A stretch of DNA of 64,000 bases from Eremomyces bilateralis CBS 781.70. Lineage: Eukaryota; Ascomycota; Dothideomycetes; Eremomycetales; Eremomycetaceae. Positions 1 to 12,609 of this stretch are shown piece by piece. The position numbers were made by a program, and so were the translations under genes. Numbering within the stretch: position 1 is the first letter of the stretch; each line of letters begins with the position of its first letter. The notes under the pieces are model-generated. The model made no database searches, was not told the origin of the DNA, and saw nothing but the letters and a program-made list of their open reading frames with translations. Where the stretch lies: the NCBI RefSeq assembly GCF_010015585.1, contig NW_022985076.1, forward strand, positions 310,001 through 374,000. The letters are read 5' to 3'.

Positions 1-7
1 TTTCGGC

Positions 8-1372
8 ATGTTTCCGACTACATTCTCACCACACCCACTGACAGATCACACCAATACATGCTACCCCCCGCCACGGTCTCGCCACTGTACGTTCGAGAAT
101 CCAGGCATACTAAGTCGCAGTCAATCCAAACGCCTCCATTTCCCCCATCTCGACTCATCTGAGACCCTCCCAAGCGAGCACAGTTCCATATGTGACGCCG
201 TCCACCGTATATCCAGTGGGAATACGGAAGCTTCCGAGACATCTGAGGCCACCCCAACGCTTCGCACGCCGACATCCGAGAGACCCCCAAGTCGACACAG
301 CCATGGCCGCGGTGCCGCTGCATCGGACACACCACCTGTTCGCACAGCGGTTCGGTTCATCAACAACCCGCATGGCACGACTCTCACCACCATCTTCGAA
401 CAACGCTCCTTTCTGACGCTCAGAGCCCAATCATCCGGCCGCTCCATCCCGTCCCTTCAACAACGTTGCAGCTATAGTGCCCAGGTCCCTCTGGGCCTTC
501 GATCACGCCACTCGTTTAGCTTCGACGAGAGTATCATCCGTCGCCGTAGCCGCACGTTTCAACCGTCCAGTGCAGGCTCCGATCCCTCCACGCTCGGCAA
601 CACCACTTTCCCCTTAGCCTGTCCTACGAAGCCTACCCATCCCCCGCACAAACGCACCCCAACGCCCCCTGGACGTCCGCGGTGGCCAGGTGACATCGGT
701 CGTATCCCCCCGACACACCCCTCACTGCCCTCCACCGGTCGAGCCCTCGCTTCGAGCGTCCGCGACTTCCTGCGAACAAGGTCGCTGAGGAGTCAGAGGG
801 GATCCAGAGCTCATCCAACGGGTCCGGTCTCCCCCTCCCCTGGCGGCCCTTCCCCATCCCGGCCGCCGATTCGCTCACCTACTGGCCCCAGGCGCCGCGC
901 TACTTTACCGAGACGAGTCGGACGCGCGTATTGGCAACCTCCCCGGAGCGGGCATGCCACCTGCGGCTTCGAGGCATTGGACCGACACCCCTTCCACGCC
1001 GTCGCATTAGCTCCAGCAACCCTCGCCATGGCACCGTCTCATCCGCTGCAGGCAGCTCGCAGGCACGAACCGGCGGACAGGGCTCGACGACCCAGGCGAG
1101 GTGACAACGCCGCGAATCCGCGACCGAGGATGCTCTCAGGGGTGGCGACGCCGCGGCGTGGCGCGGACAGGCCGCAGGTGAGGACGCCAGACAATGTGGT
1201 GGCTGATGCGAGGGAAAGGGAGAGGAGAGCGACGCGAGCGCGCCGGCAGGCGATGAAGAAGGGGAAGTCGCGGGCGATCGATTGGGCGACGAGGAATTGC
1301 TGCTGTAATGCGAAGCTGGACTTGGCAAGCGACGGTGCAGCGCCGAGAGTCGTTCATGTACAGACAACCTGA
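8..1372 (+). CDS. Basic Pro/Ser/Arg-rich protein of unknown function
   Basis: An uninterrupted 454-codon frame opens with ATG near the window edge. The product is rich in Pro, Ser, Thr and Arg, with no recognisable fold and no membrane segment. The most ordered-looking part is the C-terminal third, which has a strongly basic helix-like stretch (RERERRATRARR, then KKGKSRAIDW) that could bind nucleic acid or act as a nuclear signal. I do not recognise a family. The frame stays open for 1.36 kb in GC-rich DNA, so part of it could be fortuitous; shorter frames are open on the other strand. The start may lie further upstream, outside the window. A real gene is plausible but unproven. Confidence 0.45.
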   Translation: MFPTTFSPHPLTDHTNTCYPPPRSRHCTFENPGILSRSQSKRLHFPHLDSSETLPSEHSSICDAVHRISSGNTEASETSEATPTLRTPTSERPPSRHSHGRGAAASDTPPVRTAVRFINNPHGTTLTTIFEQRSFLTLRAQSSGRSIPSLQQRCSYSAQVPLGLRSRHSFSFDESIIRRRSRTFQPSSAGSDPSTLGNTTFPLACPTKPTHPPHKRTPTPPGRPRWPGDIGRIPPTHPSLPSTGRALASSVRDFLRTRSLRSQRGSRAHPTGPVSPSPGGPSPSRPPIRSPTGPRRRATLPRRVGRAYWQPPRSGHATCGFEALDRHPFHAVALAPATLAMAPSHPLQAARRHEPADRARRPRRGDNAANPRPRMLSGVATPRRGADRPQVRTPDNVVADARERERRATRARRQAMKKGKSRAIDWATRNCCCNAKLDLASDGAAPRVVHVQTT

Positions 1373-1542
1373 ACAGGCAGGCCAGAGATCTCAATCACAC
1401 CCTAGAGTTCCCTTGACGCATACCAATGCAGATCCGTATTCCTTTTCACTTTGTTGTTGAGAACTGCTGCAGCCGTGCCGGTGCGCTAATATGTTGAGGG
1501 AAACGCCTATCGCTTGGCCTGGAATCGATCCTCCATTTCGGA

Positions 1543-3198
1543 TCATCCCCACAGGTCTCGCCAAAATTCTCGTAGCCCGTATTGCTTCCCCCTCCCCTCG
1601 TCATGCACTTTCGTTTTGCCTGCACCTATCGACCCTCCTATAGCAGCTAGCACTCCTCCTTCGCCGGACCTGAAATCGCCCTTCTTGATCGGCGCACGGG
1701 CTCGTTCCACTATCTCGGAGGCGAGAAGGGGCGCGACGTCAGCATAGCAAGCGTTCAACTCCCGCTCGAGAGAGTAGTATGGCTTCTTAGCAAGATCGGG
1801 CGCTTGGAGGTTGTAGGTGCGCGTGATGGAATTCAGGTTGTCGATGCTGAGCCCCAGGTACGAAAGTTCGGTTTTCTCCCATTCAGGATCGCGGAATGGT
1901 CGACTGAAGTATGGCGGTGGGTCTTGTGGCGCGGATTCAGGAATTTCAGTTACCTCGGCGGTCACCGTGACTGTGGGATTTTCTGTGCTCGTGTCGATTG
2001 TCGGCGAGGATACCTGGACCACATCCGATGTCGTCACCCCTTGCTTCCCTCCTCTTAATGCTCCAGTCAACGAGATGCCCGATACGTGATCTTTGTCTAT
2101 AATCTCTTGTATCACCATCACCTTCGTGACCGTTGGGTTCGCCCGTCGCTCGGCCTCGGCGTACATTTCTGCCCTACGAACCTGCTCCTCCAGCGTCCCC
2201 CCTTGACTAGCCATCATGCGCGCCGCATGCCTCCTCCAATCGCTGCGTAGCCGCGAGCGAAACCGACCGGCGGCCAATACCAACTCTTGCTGCTTTTCGA
2301 TCCACGGCGGCACGATGTCCTGCCTCTGGATGATCTTGTTCAGGAAGTACTCCGTTGTGTCGATGAACGGGCTGCTGGCGTTGTAATCCCTCTCGAGCGG
2401 CTTTCCCCGCGGAAGGTTCTTGAACTGTCCCCGTGCGATCGCGTCCTCGATCCGCTCGTTCGCAAGCGACGCTAGCCCTTGGACCGTGGTAGGCATGGTC
2501 CTTCCGCCGGGTGAAAACCGCTCGCACATCTCCTTCCGGAACCCCTCCTTCTCCTCCTCCGACATACTGGAGTCCTTCAGCATGCCATACGTGGACGACC
2601 GCTCCTTCGCTTCTGAAATGCGTTGCCCTACTGATGCACGGCTCGCAGATCGTCCCACATGGATCCTGATAGGCACTCCGCGGAAAGGCGCTGCCTTGAT
2701 CTCCCCTTGCAACGGCTTATGCGCATCCGTGAGCATCCTCAACGCCGTATCTTCCGCCGACTCTGTCCCAGTCCACGGCGTCGCCCCAGCCAGGTCCCTA
2801 GTCCCCTTCCCCGCGCTTCCTGGAATATCTACCTCCGCGAATGCGCTAGCATTATGGGACCGGAAATCCGCCGTGGCGATTCGCTCCTCGAGCTTCGCGC
2901 GCAGCTCCGCATCGAAGCCGGCTTCCTGGATGGCTTTTCGTCCCGCGCGACCGCTTGTAGTCATTGCCTCTTCTGTCATCTGGGACAGACGACGGGACAT
3001 GGCGCCCACTTCTCCCGGCTCTTCGCGTTCATCGTTGTTGGACTTTCGACCGCCATCGTCTCGGCACGTCGGACTTGTGGAGAATCGGGAGGGGATTGGT
3101 CCGGATGACCTCCGAGGCGGTTGGATGTGCTTGGGCGTGAGTATTTGGCCCCGTAGATGACGGGAGTTGGCACGCAGAACCTCTGTGAACACGGTCAT
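1543..3198 (-). CDS. DnaJ-homologue subfamily C member 28 (DUF1992) domain protein
   Basis: This is a single-exon gene. The frame extends further upstream to an ATG at 3390, but I prefer the ATG at 3198 because the leader from there (MTVFTEVLRANSRHLRG) is basic and fits a mitochondrial targeting sequence; this gives 551 residues. The hallmark of the family lies at about residues 245-315: LANERIEDAI, then GKPLERDYN, FIDTTEYFLNKII and VPPWIEKQQEL, which matches the DJC28 conserved domain (Pfam DJC28_CD). Fungal members usually lack a J domain, as here. The biochemical role is unknown; animal DNAJC28 has been linked to Golgi/COG complexes, while fungal copies are usually annotated as mitochondrial or uncharacterised. 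The C-terminal part is low-complexity (PTVTVTAEVTEIPE). Confidence 0.85.
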   Translation of the reverse strand: MTVFTEVLRANSRHLRGQILTPKHIQPPRRSSGPIPSRFSTSPTCRDDGGRKSNNDEREEPGEVGAMSRRLSQMTEEAMTTSGRAGRKAIQEAGFDAELRAKLEERIATADFRSHNASAFAEVDIPGSAGKGTRDLAGATPWTGTESAEDTALRMLTDAHKPLQGEIKAAPFRGVPIRIHVGRSASRASVGQRISEAKERSSTYGMLKDSSMSEEEKEGFRKEMCERFSPGGRTMPTTVQGLASLANERIEDAIARGQFKNLPRGKPLERDYNASSPFIDTTEYFLNKIIQRQDIVPPWIEKQQELVLAAGRFRSRLRSDWRRHAARMMASQGGTLEEQVRRAEMYAEAERRANPTVTKVMVIQEIIDKDHVSGISLTGALRGGKQGVTTSDVVQVSSPTIDTSTENPTVTVTAEVTEIPESAPQDPPPYFSRPFRDPEWEKTELSYLGLSIDNLNSITRTYNLQAPDLAKKPYYSLERELNACYADVAPLLASEIVERARAPIKKGDFRSGEGGVLAAIGGSIGAGKTKVHDEGRGKQYGLREFWRDLWG

Positions 3199-3632
3199 AA
3201 AGAATCGCAAGTCAATGCCAGTGCTGGAAGTCATGAAGTTCCGTCGACAGTATGACGAGTGTTGGGATGTAGTCGGAGATACCTCGGCCTCGGCTTGGCC
3301 TGCCGCCGTGTCATCAGCGATTCGGCCGACTCTAAACGCCTCATTAATCGTCCAGCTCTTTGAATGATTGTTTACACAGCACATCGACATGTCTAAGGAC
3401 TCGGGAAATATGTCATTTCGCTATAAATGCAATTTCATAGACCGAATGCTGCCTGGAATATACTGTACAGATAATCGTGATCCAGTTCCTACAATGCCAC
3501 ATTACCATAGAGTATCACATATGAGATGCGATGATCTCCCTGCCCGATCCTGTCTGTCCTCTTATTTCCCATAATTAGCTGTATTCATCTCTCTTGGCCT
3601 CATTTCATGCCTTCTCCCGGTTCGGCACATCA
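3199..3632. other. Intergenic region between the DJC28 and mer3 genes
   Basis: It holds the 5' flank of the DJC28-type gene and the 3' end of mer3. It is AT-richer than its flanks. The only open frames are short and overlap the untranslated flanks; I see no RNA gene or repeat. Confidence 0.5.
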
Positions 3633-6600
3633 TTAAACAAATTGATAGTGATCGCCGAGCTCTTCGACCGCCCATCGTTTGAGCTCTTCATATTCTTCAT
3701 CCACCACTTCATCCACCACTCCACCAGTCGCCGGCTGCGGCTCTTCCGTTTCAGCACTCTGATCATGGGCGCCGGTCTCTCCTAGTGCATTTTCATCGAC
3801 GGCTGACGTGACCCATCTATTTGACATTGTCTTGCGTCGTTTGGAGCCGGGTTCGCTTTGGTTCGCTTCAAAGCCGTCTCGTCCACCGTGGCCCACGTGG
3901 AAGCCGTGTTTTCTAGGTTTCACGTCCGTTGCGTATGGCTCCTCTTGATCAGATGTGCTCCACATAGAGACCTCATTCCCTCTGTGCATTACATCAAATT
4001 TGAGATCCTCCTTTTGCTGGTCACCTTCATATCCGTTGTCGTCAGCTGCCTGCATTCGGAACTCATCCGCACGTGGGAACAGATCATGTATGGCCTGGTC
4101 AGAGCTGTCGATTTGTCCGTCCATGATCTGAGGACCTTCTGTCTTCCATACTTCCTTCATATTGGCCCAATCATCCTCTTTGGTGCTGGTTAGAGGAGTG
4201 ATTTCAGTCAGGTCGTCGAAATCAAAGTCGAAATCTCCATACTCGTCATCGAGCGAATCGCTCTTTTTGGGCGAAGTAGGATGTGCGGGTTTCATGTTTG
4301 CCTGTATGAAGGGACGTATATCGACGTGCCCTGGCGCTACCATACGATCCGCCACTGATGGACTTACTGCGATAGAGGTACCGCCTCTGTTGGTTTTATT
4401 GCTGTGGTGCTGTTGAGAGACCTCCCGGGCTCCCGTCAAGTCAATCATAGGCAGATTGAGAAACGACAGTTTCTTCTGCCCACTGCCTGCCTTCGGTGCA
4501 ATGGTATCCTTTCTCGAAAGTTTCGACTCCTTCGTACTTCCTGTCGATTTGGTTTGAGAGCCCGTAGCTTCAGCCGTCGACGCTGCCTGGTCAACTGGAT
4601 GTCGTTTGGTCTTCCGTTGCTTAGGGGGCTTATCAACCCCTTCTTTACAGCAAAGATGCCTACACTTCGCCTTGTCCTTGCAAGGGTGATTACATTCCCA
4701 TTTGCCGCTTGGAAGCTTCTTGGGTTCTTTTGGCTCCGATGTATCCGGTGCGGCGAAGAAGCTGACCTTCTGCTGCTGGGACCTTTTCTCTGGCCCTTCG
4801 GCGATCAAGTCGTCGATATCTTGGAAATCATTGACAGCAGCAGCAGCCGCATCGAAATCATCCCAGTCGAAATCGGCATCGTCGAGTTCTTCCGCGGGAA
4901 CTTCATTCGGGAACAGATTGTTGGACTTCTTCTCTGCTTCCTGGGATTGCATCATCCCGCGAATATCTCTCTGGTCGCTCTTCTTCTCCACAAGGTGAAA
5001 AGCATGGGCGGGAAGGGTCGGCTTCAACGAAGCAGTCCTCAGCGTCCCGGCTATAGGTGATCGGCATTAGTTTGCGAAACTAGTATATAAGGGCAGCTCA
5101 CCTTGTTCATCGCACATAACGTGCGCAAAGATCATCTGCGTCGTGCTCGTGAGGTTGGCGCAAAAGAGCACATCTTTCCCGGCATCGAGATGCTTGGCGC
5201 TGATTCGGCAAAAATGTATCTTTTGCCCATCCGACGTCTCGGCAAGGAAACAGATGAAGACCGACTGCCTGTTAAACGTGGCGGGGACGATGTCGTTCAT
5301 GAAGCCGATCTCCGCTCGAACATTGATGGACGCCCCTTCGCCACGCTTGATGCTGGGAGCCCCATTCATTTGCAGACAAACCCGCAGCTTTGGGAATAGT
5401 TTAGCTTTGTCTAGCATTCGTTGGCCGTACGGTGGGTTTCGGGACATGATCATCTCAATCCTATGGGCCGGAGTCTGGTCCAATGTTTCGAAGTCCTTAA
5501 TGCCGCCATTGACAAGCTTTCGTACCGCGACATTCCCGACACCATCAAGCTGTTTGAGGATATTAGGTGAGTCATCCCATACCTCTGCGGCAAGACTGCG
5601 CGAGAAGGCAAGAGCATTGCGAGCGGAGATCGAATCATCTATGTGGAGCTTGCAGTCTACCACACATCGGATCATTCGACGAACATTCTGGAAGATGATG
5701 GCCTTGTCTACGGTGAACTGGTGGGCATGCAGCTTGTTGTCAGGAAGACTTTGCGTGTCGATTGCGCCGAGGATGGATTGAATGATGAGGGACACCTTGT
5801 GCGCAGGCATATCCAAGTTAACTGGAATCGGGAACCGGATCAATGGCAATTTGTTCACAGCCTTGTAGAACTGCTTTTCTCCCGAGCGGAATCTGATCTC
5901 ACGGAATTCGGACGCTTGTGCGATCGCGGACAGAATATCCGACACCTTGGCCTTCGTTGGCAACTGTAAGATGCTCTTCATCGTGTCAAACAACACGTAG
6001 TACCTGGCCATGGCATCGCCATACTCCGTCGCCTTGTATCGTGGTTCGGTCTCGACCAACCCTAGCTCTTGCAGTTGCTGTATATCCTTGCTCAAGATCT
6101 CGTCCAGCAATTCGTCCAGATTGTTGATCCGGGCCCCATCCTTGAGCTTGTAGTATGTAGGATTTTTCTTCAGCCGTACATAGAGAAATGTGCCAGTCAG
6201 CCATCGTTTCGCGGAGGCGATATCCGTGATGGTGCCCAGGCCAACTTCTGCGTTCAAATGCTCGATGAGATTGCGATGCAGACAGCTCTCGAGAATTTCC
6301 TGTCCGGATACCATCTTCTGATAGCGTCCGACTTGCCCAGGTCGGCACATGATCACGGCGACGGCCGAGTCGTCGAATTGCGGGCGGCCAGCCCTTCCCA
6401 GCATCTGCATGACCTCGATGTCCGAGTAATCCCGGATCACATTGTTTGAGTAGGATGCAGTGCCCTTGAGTACCACGAAATGGCATGGCAAATTGATCCC
6501 AACGGCGAGTGTTGAAGTACAACAGATCACATTGATATTGCCGTTCATATACCCTTTGGCGACTGCGCGACGGTCATCGAGGTCCAGTCCGGCATGATGA

Positions 6601-8472
6601 TACGCAACACCAGATGTGAGGCAGTCTAGCAGAGTTCAGTATACAATAACAACGCCAGTCATTCCACTCACCCCTCAAGCCTTGCAGTTTTGATTTGACG
6701 ACCTCCTTGGGGCCGTCCCAGTGTCGATTGTTTAGCCCGCTTCCTGCCCACCACGACGCCAAAGCCTTCGCGGTCTCCTCACAAGAACGTCGCGTGAAGC
6801 AGAACACCATGATGGGTTTCCGCTGACTATAGCGACTGATAACCTCAAGCAACCCGCACAGAAAGTTAGCTCAGCGTTTGAAACCGAAAGAGTAGCTAAT
6901 ACTTCTTGTCCAGGAACTTGCTAAAAGCAAATTCGTTGCTTGACTTCATGTCGTAGCCAATGACATGTTTCTGAAGCTTTACCGGCCTGAACTCCTCTCC
7001 GAATTTCTCGAGTAGTGCAGGCTCGCGACTTCGGTTCGAACTCCGTCCAAGCCACTCTGCAATGTCCTCCACGTTTGGCACTGTCGCCGAAACGGCTATG
7101 AACCGGACCGAGGAATCAACCGACTTCGTGCGACTGACTATTGCCTCCAAAGTTGCGCCACGGTCCTCGCGCAGGATATGGACTTCGTCGATGAGAAAGA
7201 GCTTGATCATTTTCATCAACTTCATATGATCTTTCCACTTTCTCGTGATGCTGTCCCACTTCTCTGGCGTCGTCACGATGATGGTTGCTTCCTGAACATT
7301 CTTCATTTGCCAGTGGTCGGAGTCGCCCGTCAGCTCCTCGCATTTGCAGTCTAGGTGTCGGAACTTGTTGGTCCAGTCTTCCTTCCGCTCGGAGCAGAGG
7401 GCCTTCGTGGGTGCTTGGTAGACGACCTTGAACTCCTCATTTTTGAACTGCTTGATCGCTCGACAGATGGCGAGCTCAAAGACAGCGGTTTTACCGCTTC
7501 CAGTTGGAGACGAGAGAACGAAGTTGTCATCGGTGTTGAAGATTGAGTCATAGCATCTCGACTGGACTGCATTGAAGACAGGAAACGGAAAGACGTTGCG
7601 CAGACGATCGGGTAACTCGTGTGTCGAGACCAAGATGATGCCCTGCACAGTCTGAGCAGACTTATATCGAGGCACGCGATCCCGTGCTTCGGTTGGGTTG
7701 CTACGATGGACAATTGCCTCCTGTTTCTTCCGATCTCTCTCAACCAGCTTCTGTCTGTTTCGCTGCTGCTGATTAGCACGGAATACCGGACTAGATTGCC
7801 CAGCTGGTCCAGATGAATCCCGTGGACTGGAAAAGAATCTGGATTCCTGCCACTGACTATCTGTTGATGGGGTTAGCATAGCGGCTCCGTTAAATTTTCC
7901 CGGGTATTTCTCTAGATCTCTATTATATACCTGGTGTGCGCTGGACTCGTTCGATGGAGTCTGTGTCGGTCAATATCAATGACCTGAACCGGGCGCCTTC
8001 ACTCACATTGGCCTTGGTTCTCATAAACGATATCACGGGGATGATATGAGTTCTCAGTAAGGTAAGGAGTCTGTCCATGGCTGTATTGAGTCTGGTGGGG
8101 CGGCAACGGCAAGCGACCGCGCCCCTGAACAACGTGTCCAATACTCGACTCTGTAGGTTGCCGAAGCATGGCGTAGTCTCCTCATCATCAGCAATGCACT
8201 CCCCAGACCAACCCGAACTCATACTGACCAAACGAATCAAACTGAGGCGGTTCAGGATCGTAGTACACCGGGGCCTCCTGGTCAAACTGCTCTGTGTACC
8301 CATACTCAGCCGGGACCTCATCATACGGCACGTCGTCCATCGGCTGCACGACCTGGTTCCCATACGGGACATGCTCGCTGGGAGGAAATCCCGACCCAGC
8401 TGCTCGTTGCCATTGATCATGTCTCCGCTCAATATTGTCGAGCAGGTCGAAAACTGAGTCTGAATGGTCCAT
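3633..8472 (-). CDS. mer3: Meiotic ATP-dependent DNA helicase Mer3/Hfm1
   Basis: A multi-exon gene for a Ski2-like helicase that promotes crossover formation in meiotic recombination. Helicase core: SPTGSGKT (Walker A), LIDEVHIL (motif II), SATVPN (III), KPIMVFCFTRR (IV), TSTLAVGINLP (V) and QMLGRAGRPQFDD (VI), followed by the winged-helix/Sec63 region. The C-terminal exon (from 5050) carries a Cys/His cluster (WECNHPC, then CRHLCC) typical of fungal Hfm1 tails and an acidic stretch. The start is the ATG at 8472. Introns I can place by phase: 5051-5101, 6626-6671, a short one near 6840-6902, one just above 7879, and two or three small ones in the N-terminal coding part. The acceptor near 6840 is ambiguous, so the residues between motifs III and IV are uncertain. 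The N-terminal exons are short, acidic and poorly conserved, as expected for this family. Confidence 0.88.
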
Positions 8473-9270
8473 GGCTGCTGCTCCTGTGCGCTCGACTGAC
8501 AGTGACGCTCTACTACCCGGACTTCGCTCGCGACAACGGACGCCGGCTATGAATGAAAAACAGATTGACTGTGAACATGAGGAAAGAAGATCAGAGGAAG
8601 GCGGACTGAATAGAACTCGATGTGAAGCGAAATTTGAACATGGTATGACGTCGTGGATTCTGGTGATCCCCAGATGAGGAAGTCGCGACAGCTGTTGCCT
8701 GACGGCCTACCGAATATCAACTTCACCAGCAAAGAGATCAAGCGGCGAAATGGAACACGATGCAACGGCTGAAAAAGCCGTTTAGTAAATTGGTATCTTA
8801 AATCGATGAGTTGTACATGTCATTGAGCTCACGATTGCAGGGGTTTCGAAGCTCTGGTGCACAAGGGATGCGAATCGGGGAAATGGAGACCATTTCTTCC
8901 GCAAAACAAAAAACTGTTGCTCGGTGCGGTGCGCCGAGTCAGAAGCTACCTGTAGTCTTCTAACAAGTCGAGGAAACCCGACGCAAGTAGGACGGGTTCT
9001 CGAGCCTGCAACGGAGATCGTAATGCTCGGCCTGGAAGCCGTTCCTTGCCAAATCGTATATCAGACGCTCGCTGTGTGGCCCGTGAAGCAAATAATCCTC
9101 CAAATCACCCCAAAATAGCCTCGCGCCGAAATGAGATGCGGCGTCTAGAATTCAAATCCGCAAATCGAAAGCACCGCATTTTCATGGTGGACGTCGTAGC
9201 GCCGGGTAACGCTCGGGTCGCTGGAAGACTTTGTTTGTTTTTCGCAATGGAAAGCAAAGAATCGAAGAAT
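8473..9270. other. Intergenic region upstream of mer3
   Basis: It contains the mer3 5' flank and the 3' flank of the nucleotide-sugar transporter gene. Only short, unconvincing open frames on both strands. No repeat or RNA gene seen. Confidence 0.45.
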
Positions 9271-10720
9271 TCATGATTCGCGCTTGTCGCGCTGGTCGTA
9301 TTCGTTGCTAGCTCGTAGAGGTATTCGCTCGGGGCTTCCTGACGTGTCGCGCCTCGACTCCTTTTCATATTCGGAGCTCGAGCCGTCCATGGATGATTGT
9401 GAACGATGGTCGCTATTAAACAATGTGGTGGACTCCTCGTGATTTCGGCCCTCCTCTTCTTCGATGATAGGGTTCGATGAAGGTCTCCGGTCAGGGCTGC
9501 TATAGAGGTAGGTCGCATATAGTACGACGGCGGTACCGATCACATACTAGAAAATATCAGCATCTATCCCAATCTAAAAGGTAGATTGTACTCACATTAA
9601 TGGTGATCGTGAGCCCAAAGAAGTAAACGCTTGCCACGAAGCTAATGACAATACTCAAACTGGTCGCGAAGTTCTTCGCAATATTGTCGGCATAGTTGAC
9701 CACCAACGCCACGATGAGCCCGCCGAGGGCTTGGAAGGTGATGGCTAGCCAGACCACCCAGTTGTAGCCCGCGAAAAACCCATCCCGTTGGATCTCGCGA
9801 CCCTCCTTCAAAATAACGCCGAAAATAAATGCAGGGAACAGCGAGTAGAAGGACAGTTGCACGTTCCGCACCCAGAGCGACGCGTTCTTGTTGCTCTCTT
9901 TGAGGACTTTCTCGAAGTACACGCCTGCCAGGCCGGAGATGGCGCAGGCGATCATGACGGCCACCAACCCAATCGTGGCGCTGCCTTGCGCATGCTCGCT
10001 TTGCTCGATGCCGCCCCGTGCATGCTTTTGGGGCACCATGTTCTCCGGCACGGGCATCTGCACGATGGCAACCCCGACCATGAGCAGCACCAGCGATATC
10101 CATTTTCGAATTGAGAGCGACCTGCGGAGCATAATGACGCTGAACAAGGCTGTGGTGAGGATCTTCAGCTGGTAGGTGACCTGGAACGTCGCGGCGTCCA
10201 GATTGCTGACGGCGACATATTGCAGAGTGTTTTGGACCGTATAGAGGACGGCGGGGATGGCCAATTTCCAGCTATCGCCGGTCGACAGCGAGGAGAAGAA
10301 GGTGTGTGTGAAGGAGAAGGGAGTCGAGGTGACAGATGCGGAGTTCGAGGTTTCGTATGCGACCATCGCAAGGGATAGGGTGAGTTTGATGACCTCGTTC
10401 AGGAACACAGCGGTTGACGCGGAATATCGTTTACCGTCCACGAGAGGCATTACTCGGGAGTATCTCATGATCTATTCCTCGTTGTTAGCTACTGTCGTTC
10501 CGCATTATTTTACTTCGACTGAAGCGATCGGCTGATTGGCGCAGCACGCGACGACTCCCGACGTACCAGAATGAGGGCAGAATTCTGAACCGTAAGCTGT
10601 CAAGACGTTAGCACCCCTTTCGAATCCGGCTTCTGAGTTCTCAGACACACTCACCGTCACAAGAGATATGTATTTCAGCGGGACGCCACCCATGGTGGCC
10701 TTCCGCGACGACTCGACCAT
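9271..10720 (-). CDS. Nucleotide-sugar transporter, SLC35A (UDP-galactose/UDP-GlcNAc) type
   Basis: A Golgi membrane antiporter that would exchange a UDP-sugar for UMP to feed glycosylation. Spliced from four exons: MGGVPLKYISLVT, then LTVQNSALIL, then the long exon starting IMRYSRVMP, and after an intron near 9545-9590 a last exon starting YVIGTAVVLYATYLY. Hallmarks are the N-terminal KYISLVTLTVQNSAL motif, the YVAVSNLDAATFQVTYQLKI stretch, and the membrane segments GLVAVMIACAISGLAGVYFE and GGLIVALVVNYADNIAKNFA, all characteristic of SLC35A. About ten hydrophobic segments are visible. The C-terminal tail is cytosolic, acidic and Ser-rich (PIIEEEEGR). The start is the ATG at 10720; a second ATG nine codons on (MGGVPLKY) is equally likely. 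The exact substrate cannot be read from the sequence. Confidence 0.88.
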
Positions 10721-12609
10721 GATGCCGACGTCGTTCGACCGAAACGAAACAAAATGGTGGGTGAACTCGCAGGATGGGTAAAATGGCAGCTATGAAAGGA
10801 ATGTGGGTCGATCAACGTCGAGTTGACGGTGACGATAGAGGAGGTGACGGAAGCAGAGGAGAGGGGGGACGGAGGGAGATGAAGATTGAAATTGATGATG
10901 GCGAGGTGGATTTGAAGGATAGCGGTTGGGATGGAGTATGGACTGATGGGAGGGTTTATTAGTTTATTACGGGAGACGGATGATTGGGAGATGCGTAGCG
11001 TGACAACGAGTGCTCGGCCTGTGCAGGGGCGCAGTAAGCCGATTGCTAGGCGCTTTTAGTTACCGTATTCCAGTATTACCGGTACCACTGTCAGGATTAC
11101 AACCCTGAAGCCCCTGGAGTTCCTCCTCCAAAATCCTTCTAAGCTCTGGCCCTGGACGCCACCGGTGTTTTTCCGGTTCAGCCCAGCGGGGTGTGAAATT
11201 GGTCCTAATATTTAGGGATCTTGGAATTGGCCAGTGGTCACATCTCCTCGGAAATCAGCGCTGACTAACTTAACTTAGAGTAGCTGCTAATGGAACGAGC
11301 AGGTCTCTAAACCACAGCTTGAAATTATCTCCTCGAAGGATCCACCTTGCTCCGGTGGTGCCGGATATCAAGTCGATCTTCTACTTCGGCTACGATGCTT
11401 TCCCGGGGAATTACTCCACACATGATCTCATGGCCGATAAGAATTGTACGATATTAGGTACCAACCACCATATCGTAATTGATCTCCTCGCAGTTCTCCG
11501 CCGCTGCGCCGCATCACTATCAAGTGAGTATCGGAATACCTCACCCAACATACCCTTACATGGCGAAGATATACTCCATACAGCTTCTCATGATATCATC
11601 GACTGCATCGAACGCTGGCTGTGCGATGATCTCTTCCCGTCGGCCATGAACCCATCGTTGCTCCAGTCATCTCGCGTCATACCGCCCGATCGTTCCCTCT
11701 GATCTTGTGCTCCGAACTCCGAAGGTATGAACTCCCAAATATGTCTCGGGTACCAACACCATGATATCCCGCTGGGGAGCAAGCTGGAGCGGTCCATATA
11801 CCGTGCCTTTCGCTAGAGCCTGCAGGTTCGTAATTTTGCTTCAGACTCCGACACCTTCGTGCAGCGTCAATATCGAAAAGCAGGTGTTGTCGAAATCATT
11901 GAATGGTTGGAACTTGGAAGACATTCAAATCGTGTTCCCCTTTCGTAGGTACGCTTTGTACCTGGATACAGCGTACCGTTGCACCTTATGACCCTGTTAC
12001 ACTACGGTCACCAAACAGTGTCCCTTGCTCCAACCTGAACAGCGCGATAACGGTTCGTAATGAGTGAGTGATTCTTCAAAGTCCGTGTGAGACACCAGAA
12101 CCTTCGCCATTTATGATCGTCTTCTTGCTGAATAAGAGTAACTTTCGATGGACGATGGTTAGCGTGGCTATTACTGGAGCACTAGCGTACCATACTCGTA
12201 GGTCATCAGATCCATCAGGTGGTTGTCTAAAATTAGAGTAGTGTCCTGCGGCCTGCAAGGATCAAGTTTCATTACAGTGGAGGCATTCATTGCAGGGCGG
12301 AGTGGTCAGACAACTTCGGTTTGTTGTTTAGCCGATTGATATCCACGGACTACAATTGTAACAGATCAGGTTTATCTTTATTTCATCGTACTACCTATCA
12401 TAAGTTGAAAATATACTATAGAGAATTGGAACAGGACTCGTGAGACACGACAAACACTAACCCTCGGCTGTAACCAAATAACGTGAACTGGGATATATAC
12501 TGATTCGCGTGCTTGCAATAGCGGGCATCCATATCTTAACTGAGAAATGGTCGAAAATCAGTCCCTGGCATCATTAACGAGCTTCCGACCAAAACTCCAT
12601 CTTAAAACC
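10721..12609. other. Gene-poor region of 1.9 kb
   Basis: The part next to 10720 is the promoter of the transporter gene and is purine-rich on the plus strand (10830-10950). A 127-codon frame at 11319-11702 (+) has no recognisable domain or intron signature and I do not call it a gene. The remainder has short frames only. No repeats or RNA genes noticed. Confidence 0.4.

Noticed and set aside
2420-3160. 246-codon plus-strand frame opposite the DJC28 gene
   Set aside because: Shadow frame of the real minus-strand gene; no domain.
6836-6903. Apparent frame mismatch in mer3 between motifs III and IV
   Set aside because: The most obvious acceptor (at 6844) does not keep frame, but another canonical acceptor a few bases further (at 6836) does, at the cost of a few residues. 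A splicing ambiguity is more likely than a broken gene.
9642-10103. 153-codon minus-strand frame within the transporter gene
   Set aside because: Different frame of the same strand as the real transporter exon; His/Arg/Gly-rich composition typical of a shadow.
11319-11702. 127-codon plus-strand frame in gene-poor DNA
   Set aside because: No domain, no splicing pattern and no protein-like pattern beyond chance.
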